A DNA stretch of 64,000 bases from Diphasiastrum complanatum (Eukaryota; Streptophyta; Lycopodiopsida; Lycopodiales; Lycopodiaceae), in assembly GCA_029204225.1 (NCBI GenBank), contig CM055111.1, forward strand, positions 11,231,999-11,295,998, read 5' to 3'. Under the pieces are notes generated by a model. It saw nothing but the letters and a program-made list of their open reading frames with translations. It had not been told where the DNA came from and ran no database searches. Position 1 is the stretch's first letter, and each line of letters opens with the position of its first letter. A program made the translations under genes and the position numbers. This document shows, one piece after another, positions 56,037-64,000 of this stretch.

Positions 56037-57710
56037 ATGGATTATTCTAATGATGTCAGAGTCATAGAAAAGTTTGATGGGGGCAATTTCCATATGTAAA
56101 GATTTAAACTGAGAATGGTCCTTTTGGCAAAAGACTAGGGGAAATATTTACTAGGGCAAATGTAAGGCCTAAAGCAAGTTTATTTGTTGTTGTCAATTGG
56201 AGGCAAAAAGATGGAAAAGCTCTTACCAACATGGCACTAAGCCTAAGAGATTCTCAGATTTCTCACCTTAGCACAAGAAGTAGCTCTAAGGAAGCTTGAG
56301 ACATCTTGACAGGACTTTATGAAGTAAAAGATTAAGTTCAAGGCTACTGCTAAGGAGAATGGATGAGCCAGAGCCAATGATTGTTAATGTGAATCATTTG
56401 AAGTCATTACGGGAGCAAATGGCTTTTATTGTCTCTCTTGTGGATGATTTTGAAGCAGTCATGACTTTGTTATCAAGTCTACCAAAGAGTTTTGAGAAGT
56501 AAACTTTGATTGTGTCAACACAACCTAAGATGACTTTATAGGGAGTCATATCCATGTCACTAAAAGAGAAAATCAAGGACAATTCCTCTGACTCTATAGG
56601 CATATTGCACTATTTTTAAAGAAGAATAGCAAAGTCAAGGAAAATCTACCTCATATCAATCCACAAGTGAAAACAAATCAAATGAGTCACCAATCAAATG
56701 ATGTAGCTTCTTCTTTTTCAAAATTCAATATCATATGCTATTATTGTGAAAAGAAAGGTCACATGATTAAGGATTGTAAAAAGCTACAAGCCAAGAAGAA
56801 GAGTCAACAAGTCAATACAGCTCAAGCTTATTCAAAGGAAGCAGACAATCTAGAGAATACATTCATGGTTAGGCATCAAGATATTGGATCTTGGTATCTA
56901 GATTCTAGAGCAACAAAACATATGACCAATCATAAGGATTGGTTTGTTGAGTATATACAGAATAACTCAAGCAAGTTTGTTTGGAGATAACAGTCCACAC
57001 CAAATTGCTGGTGAACGAACTATTCAGTTGTAGCTCAAAGATGGAGACACCAGGCTAATACCTGGGGTGCTAGATGTTCTAAATTTGACAAAGGTCTTGT
57101 TGTCAATATGTCAAATTGCTGATTTGGGACACAAGATTGCGTTCGATTCAAATCGATGCATTATCTCTGATAAAGACAATCAAATATTGGCATTAGGGAT
57201 GAGACATGGATACTTGTACAAACTAAGTCATTGCAAATTTTTAAGACAAGATAAATGCTCTTGGAGTCACTAGTCCAGTGGATAAGAACATAGTTCGGCA
57301 TCAAAGATATCTAAATTACCAGAGGATGAAACATATGTTTGACAAAATTATGGTCAATGACTTAGACCTTTCGGATTGTAGATCTTCTCCAAAGTGTGAG
57401 AGCTGCATTGTTGGAAGATGGAAGACACGCAAGGTTGCCTTTTAAATCTGACCAAGTTCACAAAGCTAAAGAACTTCTAGAATTGATACACTGAGATTTG
57501 TGTGGCCCCATGCAAACCATTGCTTTGGACGGAGCAAGATATTTCATCACATTTATTGATGATTATTCTAGAAGAACAACAATATTGTTCATTAAGCAAT
57601 CAAAAGCCCTTATTTGTTTTAAACAAAGGCATATGCTAAGAATCAACTATCACGAAAATTTAAAGCTACATCAGCCTTCATCCATCCAATTAACGTGGGA
57701 CTTTGTATGA
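56037..57710 (+). pseudogene. Copia element C1: degenerate gag, protease, partial integrase
   Basis: Gag start MDYSNDVRVIEKFDGGNF at 56037, with several stops. CCHC knuckle CYYCEKKGHMIKDC at 56737-56778. The protease motif WYLDSRATKHMTNHKDWF has Arg in place of the catalytic-loop Gly (56892-56945). Then pre-integrase (ILALGMRHGYLYKL), CESCIVGRWKTRKV (57400-57435) and the integrase start CGPMQTIALDGARYFITFID (57500-57560). It ends near 57710. Neither LTRs nor RT were found. Confidence 0.82.
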
Positions 57711-57776
57711 ATTTAGGATAGTAGGGATTTCATGCAAATAACTATATCAGGCCTCATCCATCCAATTAACGTGGGA
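57671..57776. repeat. Short direct repeat at the end of C1
   Basis: CATCCATCCAATTAACGTGG and neighbours occur at 57671-57700 and 57748-57776, about 77 bp apart. This may mark a small duplication or a filled-in break at the C1/C2 junction. Confidence 0.75.
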
Positions 57777-58234
57777 TTTTGTCTTGAAGGCCTCCCATGG
57801 ATGACAGCCGCGGACTTTGAAGCTCTTTATGTCGCATATATTAGGAGAGTGTAGAATAGCACACTTAGGTTGAATTTGATGTGGTGCATATCAATGCTCG
57901 GGGTTTTTTGAAAACTAGTTGCCTAGTTACTCTTTCTCAGGCCGATTTTGTGCACTTTCAACCTCCAAGTTCTTTTAGAATCTAAAGCTAGCTAGATTTC
58001 CATTCAAGTTCAAGAGTGCATTTGCAATTTGCATCATCAACTTTGACTAAAAATGTCATCTCTTTGCACTTTCCAAGGAAATAGCAAATGAGATAATTTG
58101 CATCTTGCCAATGAGAAAACAAGAGTTTGAAAGTTGTTGAGAGTAGTGAATTGAATAGTATATACCTACCTTGTTTCACTCTAGCTAATGAGAAGGTACT
58201 TTGAGCTGACATATTCTATAGATGATAGATTTGA
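57777..58234. other. Unassigned, between converging copia copies
   Basis: No motif recognised; it could be decayed 3' sequence of C2. Confidence 0.35.
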
Positions 58235-60680
58235 TTGCATATTTGCTCATCTTTGTATTGCATTTGGTACCAAGATTTCATCCTTCTTTTGTTCTAATGA
58301 TTCTTGAAATCTTGAAAAAATCAAAGACAATCTAAGAACACGATATCTATTATTTAAAACCAAAGCTCCTTACCACAAAGTCAACATCGAAGCCTCATGG
58401 TTGGTTGACCTTTTAATAGTGAAGTGGTATTTGTCTATTTTCCTTCCGAGTGTACTAACATCATACACCCAATAAGGACAATGATGCCATGTGATCAATA
58501 ACTATCATACTATTACGATCAATCATATTTTGGCTGATTTTTTTGGGAAAATCTTCAAGGCAACTTTGAGAAAAGAGTCTTGATAGTATATATTAGGAAC
58601 TAGCCTTGAGAGTACCCTTTGCCAACCAGCCTTGCTTTCCTTCTGTCTTTTGATCCATCTACTTTATATTTTACTCTGAATATCCATTTGCATGCAATAA
58701 TGTTCCTAGCCTTTGGGAGCCTCACATTTGATTCTTTATGAAAGAGTCATATTCTTTGTCCATTTCATGCTTCCATTCAACTGCATTTGGATGTACCATA
58801 GCTTCATTTATAAATGTAGGTTTTCCAACAAATCAACATGAGTTATTGATAAGCCTCCTAGGTGGCTATGTCACTTTAGCAAATCTCCTCAGAGCATTAG
58901 ACAATATTGTTCTTGCAGCATCAGCATTCGATTCTTTCTTTCTTTCTACTACTGCATTCTGTCGTGGAGTATGGCTAGTAGTGGATCAATGTTGTCTGCC
59001 GCAAGAAATTAGATAGTCAAACATTTTATCTGACATATATATTCTCCTGCACGATCGATGCAAAGGGGCTTTGGCTTTCCTGACATTTTGTGTCTCGGCA
59101 TATTGTTTAAATTCTTTGAAACGATTGAATGCTTCAAACTTGTTCTTGATGAACATAGTAGTGGTGAACCTGGAATAGTCATCTATGAAGACGGTAAAGT
59201 AAAGTGCTCCAATGAGGGAGTGCTCATAGGGCCACACAAATCATTGTGAATCAATTCAAGAATATGACTTGGCTCTTGTGGCTTGTCCTCTCAAAAATTT
59301 TATTCTAGGTTGTTTTCCTAGATTGCACATCTCACACACATGATTAGTGTCTTGCAACATTGAAATTCAAATCCCTAACCATACTATTATGATGCATGTA
59401 CAAGACAGCTCTCATATGCAAATGACCTAAGTGTTGATAGCATAGTTGTGCATTTCTAGAACTCATAGATAGTGCATGATCTAGTCAAGATATATAGATT
59501 CCCTTCTCTATTTGCTCTCAGAATTTCCTCAAACTCTTGGTCTAGAATAGTACTAGAATTGAACAAGGCATGGTAGCCTTTATCAATAACCTTGATGATA
59601 GACAACAAATTCTAGTCAACTATGGTACATAGAGAACATTCAAAATTATTTGAGTAATTCCATCTGGGAATTCGAGTAAGAAACCTTGGACTTCTACCTT
59701 ATGTGAACTTGAGTCTCCAAAGAAAATGCACTTAACCTCTTATGTAACAAGATCTATAAACAAATCCTTGTGTGGAGTCATATGCTATGAGGCACCCGAA
59801 TCAAGGTAACAATCTTCTCTACCTTATAGATCTTCTACCATAAGCAGCCTTGGAGCTTCTTGGGATTCTTTTGATTCTAATGATGTCCCTTCTTGCTACT
59901 ACATCTTCTTCTTTGTTTCATAATGCTTGAGGACTCGACAACCTTCGATTTTATGATTGGTTCTCTTGCAGTATTTGCAAAAAGCTTGGTCTTGGATCTT
60001 TATTGCTACTGTGTTGTTGTTGTTGGCTCTGATCAGGTTGACCGTTGCTCAGTGTTTGTCTCCTTGTCTCTCTTCTCTTTCTTCTTCTTGGAATGTTGCT
60101 TCCTTGTCGAAAACAAGACTTGTCATTCAAGGAGGAGGAGCTTTTCCTTCTTATTGCTATCACCTATTGGAATGTCAGCACAGGAGCATTGCTTAAAAGC
60201 AATACTAGAACTTTAAAGGAGTGAGACTTGTAAGAAGAGCCATGATGCCATCTTCATCACGCGTTGGAGCACCTACTGCTACTAAGTGATTTAATAGCAT
60301 TTTGACATTAATCAATCATTTCAATGGCTAAGAATTTCTTTCTCAAACAGAGAAACTAGGGAACATCTGTAGTTTTGAATAAGCTTGTCTAAGCCTCCCA
60401 TGCTTCTTTTGCATTCGAACATTTAACCACATGGGCTATTTGAGAATCTTGAAGATTTAGGGATATGATGGCCAAAGCCTTACCATGTTTTTCTTACTAG
60501 TTAGTCCACAATTTTGAATCTTCATGATTGCCTAATGTGCCATTTCCATAATCCCAAAATCCTTTTTCTATCAGAATCAACCTCATCTTGAACTTCCACA
60601 AGTGAAAGTCTTCACCATTTAATTTTTCACTGATTCGAATTTCTGAGAATGAACCTTTCAATATTTGATTGGCATGTGCT
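58235..60680 (-). pseudogene. Copia element C2: degenerate gag to RT
   Basis: From the right: gag core (GKALAIISLNLQDSQIAHVV, SNAKEAWEA, 60480-60390), CCHC knuckle CKYCKRTNHKIEGC (59979-59938), protease CYLDSGAS-stop-HMTPHKDLF (59815-59765), pre-integrase, CGPM...LYFTVFIDDYSRFT (59235-59165), integrase with RAGEYI-like residues, then the RT start with a KYKVDGSK-like region and YYQDSF (58685-58580). Stops and frameshifts are frequent. No LTR recognised. Domains resemble C1 but are not identical. Confidence 0.8.
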
Positions 60681-61507
60681 TACTGTCAAGAATTTGATAC
60701 ATCCTAAACTCTTGGAGGATGATAAAGCATGCCACAAGTATCACTGCATATGTTATCTCCTCACCAAGTGCATCTACGTTTATTAGAGAGCACTCAGCTT
60801 AATAATAGCCTCCATCTTGAAAGTGGGGAATAAGAACATATCCAAATTGGCTTCATGCACGACCAAAGACCTTCTAAGAATGCTAATTTACAACAGTCTT
60901 GAGAAATGGAAACAACTTCATAGAGTGGAAAATCTTATTATATCTTCAATGCATACATCATGGGCTGTGACCAAAGTATCAAAGAAATGAGACCCAATTT
61001 ACAGTGTGATAGTACAGAGGAAAACATGAATGTACCAAACTACAAGGATCCAAGTCTTAGCACAAATACATTGTCAAAAATGACGTAGTGAAAGTAAGTA
61101 AATCAACCACAAACAAGCCACTAATACCAACAACACTACCAAACAAGAGCAAGAGGGTCATGAGTGCTAAGCTGCTTAAGCTAATTATGTAGAAACTATT
61201 GCTGGAAATCACTTGTTTATAAAATCAAAATAGCAAAAGCATCAACTAAAACTGTGAACAAAAATGTGAAGCTAAAACAAGAGCATTTGATATATGAGCA
61301 TGATAAGGATCAAAAGGATATCCCCACAAGTAAAGCATAGGTGAATCAATCAAAAGTAAATACTGCCCATAGCATCCATCACCAGTGATAAATCCAATTA
61401 ATAAAGACAAAGTCATCCCAGCATGTGTCTACAACCATGAAATAAATGGCAATAACATTGAGAACATGGGAAGTTCAAATTTGGATTGTGTTCAGGAAAT
61501 GTCTTAC
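60681..61507. other. Unassigned intron-like DNA
   Basis: AT-rich; no gene recognised. It is part of the putative 7.2-kb intron between exons 3 and 4. Confidence 0.4.
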
Positions 61508-61771
61508 TTTTTTTTTGACACTTTCTTATGCTCATTTTGTTGTACAGTGAGTGGCTTTTTTAATGTCTCAGAAGTCAACTTGGCATCTTCAGATTTCCTT
61601 TTCCTTGATTTTTTGACAGGTTCACTTTCCACTTTGGGTACATTTGGAGTGTATACTTTGAGTTCACCATCGACAAAAGCCTCCTCTTCTAGATTAGAAG
61701 TGCCCCGAGCCCCTTTGCTTCTTTGTCCATGCTTAGCTTTCTTCTCAAAGGAGTCACTACTTAAAGTTTTC
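61508..61771 (-). CDS. Exon 3 of an unidentified charged nuclear-type protein gene
   Basis: Acceptor AAGTATGCAG, 264 nt open, donor AAAAAA|GTAAGA. Phase 2 in and out. It encodes 87 full residues, strongly Lys/Glu/Ser-rich. Features include SFEKKAKHGQRSKGARG, VDGELKVYTPNVPKVESE, the bipartite-like basic cluster VKKSRKRKSEDAK and a Lys-rich end. The donor lies in the A-run; ignoring it, the frame ends at the TAA one codon later, so a terminal exon is the alternative. It is the longest coding stretch not attributable to a transposon apart from exon 1. Confidence 0.68.
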
Positions 61772-62189
61772 CTGCATACTTAAAATGCCATAAATAATGT
61801 GCTTTGCATAAATGATCAAATGTCATAAAGAGGTTTTATCTTATTATATTCAAACTTCATAAAACTGAAAGAAGATACAGATCAATCTGTTAAATTCACA
61901 TCGCTTCTATCAATGTCAACTCTAAGATTCTGACAACTTTATTCAGCTGATATCACATACATAACTCAACAACCCAAGTAAAAGTTCATTAACTAAAGTA
62001 TAGCAGTGTAGGAGTACACAATCGAACGCGCCACACAAGACAAAGCCAGAAAAGTACAAGCCAAAGTAATACAAAGTTGCATAACAATTCTGAAAAAATT
62101 TCATCAAACACCAAAGGTCAAATATCAGCAAATTATAACAACAAATCAAGGACAATGCTAAGCTAAAATAGTATAAGAATTAAGCTTGC

Positions 62190-62225
62190 CTTAAAATCTC
62201 ATTATTTTCAATTCGGAGAACCTGC
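62190..62225 (-). CDS. Exon 2 (36-nt microexon) of an unidentified charged nuclear-type protein gene
   Basis: Acceptor GACTTTGTAG, 36 nt, donor TTTTAAG|GCAAGC, a GC-type donor with the AG|GCAAG context usual for GC-AG introns. It encodes QVLRIENNEIL with partial codons, a leucine-zipper-like helix that keeps the frame of exons 1 and 3. Introns on either side are 174 and 418 bp. The short length and GC donor make it the least secure splice call, but skipping it also keeps the frame. Confidence 0.55.
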
Positions 62226-62399
62226 CTACAAAGTCTTGGACTATGATCATCTTAAAAGATAAACATTAAGAATTGAAATATGAATATGGAAAGTATGATG
62301 TATGGTTCTTTGAAACAACTTTTGAACTTTATGTACTCCACATTCAATGGGACCATGGCAGATTCTAAGTTCTAACATGATAAAAAAAATCTTACTTAC

Positions 62400-62720
62400 A
62401 TTGCCTTGTCACTAGAAAGTAGTCTTTGTTCTACTTTTGAGCTTCTTCTCTTCTCAAAATGAGGCTCAAGTATCCCATGTACTTCCTTGCTAGCTTCCTT
62501 CCCATTGCCATTCTCAGCCAGCAGATCCAACCTAGTGTCTTCTTCCTCACTTCTATACCCCCCTGACTCCTTTTCGAACTCTTCTAAAGCACGAAGGTTA
62601 AAATTTCCAACTTGATGGTAAAACGCGCCATTGGTGGTCGCTGAATCTTCACAAATTCTCGTGTCAATATCCTTAACATTGAAAGGTTCCAACAGATCGA
62701 CTTTAATCCTCTCCTTCACG
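62400..62720 (-). CDS. Exon 1 (first seen) of an unidentified charged nuclear-type protein gene
   Basis: 321 nt open on the minus strand, ending AAGGCAAT|GTAAGTAAG, a near-perfect donor. It encodes about 106 residues: KERIKVDLLEPFNVKDIDTR, HQVGNFNLRALEEFEKESGG, an acidic patch RSEEEDTRLDLLAENGNG and FEKRRSSKVEQRLLSSDK. An acceptor is proposed at GTTCACTGCAG (62721), giving phase 2 entry. The frame is also open upstream through a (GA)n tract to an ATG at 62824, which would add an Arg-Glu run. I see no clear start codon, so the true 5' end is unknown. Confidence 0.65.
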
Positions 62721-62746
62721 CTGCAGTGAACAACGCTCCACCAATT

Positions 62747-62748
<2 letters not shown>

Positions 62749-62800
<52 letters not shown>
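62749..62800. repeat. (CT)26 microsatellite upstream of exon 1
   Basis: Uninterrupted CT units (GA on the gene's strand), 29 bp before the proposed acceptor of exon 1. Confidence 0.97.
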
Positions 62801-62804
<4 letters not shown>

Positions 62805-63734
62805 GAATAACATTTTGGTTTCAACTAAACACATGTTTCAATAACTCACCAAAGAAATGGACCTGTTCACCCCATAGTTTAACTATATAGCATTGACACA
62901 TACCATGTTTACATAGAATTTACTTTTTCATATGGTTATTATTTTAGAGACATATTATACAAAAAAATTACATGTAACCTTCTCATCTTATATACCTAGC
63001 GGGTCTAAAAGCTAGCAATGAACCTCTTCCTCTTCTACTTCTTTCTTTGTGGCTTCTAGTTGACCTCCTACATATGCCCTAACTACTAGGACAAGCTACT
63101 GCCAATGCTTGTTTTCTAGTTGTCCATATTTTAAATCTTACCTATTCTTGCTCTATGTTGCAGCTCAAACTTTACTACAAGTTTCCAACAAGTAGAAGCA
63201 CCTATAGGCTAGGAAGATATACAAGCAAAAATGCTAATAAAAAATCAATAGCTAATAAGGTCAACATGGCAACACCTTGGAAATGGAAGAGTTTGAAGAC
63301 ATATAAGTTGGCTTACAATTTACAAGATTACATGGACAATCAACGATGATGGTTAACAAGATGGGTAAGACAAATTTCAATCATTGGTCACAAAAAAGGA
63401 GTGCTTAAAAGTGACTTTGTCCAATTGAAAAATCAAATTTAGAAGGGAAATTAACCCTCTCAGATAATTAGTAAATACAAAGTCTCAAAAGTCCTATTAA
63501 AGACGAAATGTTAAACTTAGCCAAGGATTTTATCAATTTTAAGAGCAAGCTATAACTTGCAAAGACAAGAATGTCATGTGCAAGAAAGTAAAAGTTTCTC
63601 ACTTCAAGTCCCAAATCGAAGTTTTCTTCCAAATGAAGTAAGTCTTCTTGAATAAGCCTAACACTTGTGACATTTACGGATCCTGAGGTTAAATTTCTCA
63701 TCCATGTTGCAAAAGTTGTATTCCATGTCTTGCA
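62801..63734. other. Unassigned; possible upstream intron or promoter of the minus-strand gene
   Basis: No strong gene evidence. An exon-like stretch (LIQEDLLHLEENFDLGLE, minus strand 63665-63610, with a possible GTGAGA donor) lies here, but its phase does not fit exon 1 in that frame. Confidence 0.4.
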
Positions 63735-64000
63735 GTTATGGACTCGGCTCATTACATTCGCCGCGTCCATTTACATTTACTTTACTTTATGCATAAGCAG
63801 GCCTTGAGCCCTTTTTTATTCATTAGTGACACTTAGACTATATGGTTGGCCTTTGGCCTTATTATTCATTATTAGGCCATTTGGACATATTACTGGAGAG
63901 TGGGGGCCTTCTTGGAAGGCGCACTGTTTTCCCTCCCAGTTGGGCCCTAGCCACCGGAAGCTTCTTCTTAGGGCTTCCTCTTGGCTATAAGTAGGGAAAC
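63735..64000 (+). repeat. LTR of a G1/X-type chromovirus, running off the right edge
   Basis: Begins GTTATGGACTCGGCTCATTA, matching the X 3' LTR (minus strand from 15412) over about 110 bp. It then parallels the G1 LTR (GTGGGGGCC, GGCGCACT.TTTTCCCTCC). A TATA box GCTATAAGTAGGG is near 63983. The plus orientation is opposite to G1 and X. It may be a 5' or solo LTR; the remainder is outside the window. Confidence 0.75.

Noticed and set aside
61385-61783. 132-residue plus-strand open frame
   Set aside because: It is antisense to exon 3. The minus-strand reading has splice signals and protein-like composition, the plus-strand one has neither.
63610-63665. Possible extra upstream exon encoding LIQEDLLHLEENFDLGLE
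   Set aside because: Acceptor is poor and its phase-0 donor does not fit exon 1. Another frame would fit but gives a less plausible peptide. Left unannotated.

Overview
The window looks like nuclear DNA of a land plant with a large, transposon-laden genome. The support is the mix of Ty1/copia and chromodomain-type Ty3/gypsy LTR retrotransposons, initiator-tRNA-Met primer sites (TGGTATCAGAGC) at eight LTR ends (six perfect or near-perfect and strong, two weaker), plant-style LINEs, hAT-like non-autonomous elements with 8-bp target duplications, and AT-rich introns with GT/GC-AG splice sites. The species cannot be read from the sequence. Introns of 5 to 22 kb filled with retrotransposons would suit a gymnosperm, a fern or a large-genome angiosperm. 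No rRNA, tRNA, CRISPR array or prokaryotic gene was seen.

The most informative feature is a set of eight short exons on the minus strand (62720-62400, 62225-62190, 61771-61508, 54319-54248, 38024-37971, 37760-37689, 32875-32813, 10701-10632). They carry plausible splice sites, and all seven junctions are phase 2. Together they read as one continuous, very charged (Lys/Glu/Ser-rich) polypeptide of about 317 residues with nuclear-localisation-like basic clusters. I do not recognise the protein. If this is one gene it spans more than 52 kb here, and nearly everything else in the window is intron content.

Layout. 1-7 kb: a minus-strand copia gag-protease (A2, running off the left edge), split by a complete copia element B1 (LTRs 1966-3099 and 5266-6372, TSD CCTCC) whose interior has lost protease, integrase and half of RT. 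8.2-9.9 kb: a decayed LINE carrying hAT-like element H1. 11.9-26 kb: an old plus-strand gypsy (G0) split by a hAT-like element H4 whose two ends now lie 13.6 kb apart, because H4 holds two related minus-strand chromoviruses (G1, X), a plus-strand gypsy (G2) and a LINE. 26-31 kb: LINE ORF1, an LTR with primer site, a gypsy RT scrap and a solo-LTR candidate. 35.4-36.5 kb: hAT-like element H5 with a long internal foldback. 38.9-54.1 kb: copia element B2, interrupted by a young copia A1 (LTRs about 98% identical) and by two tandem hAT-like elements (H2, H3) that share one target site. 55-60.7 kb: two converging degenerate copia copies (C1, C2). 63.7-64 kb: an LTR of the same chromovirus family as G1/X, running off the right edge.

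No autonomous, intact mobile element is visible. Every polyprotein has stops, frameshifts or deletions. The nesting gives a relative history: G0, then H4, then chromoviruses and LINE, then G2; B2, then A1 and H2/H3; A2, then B1.
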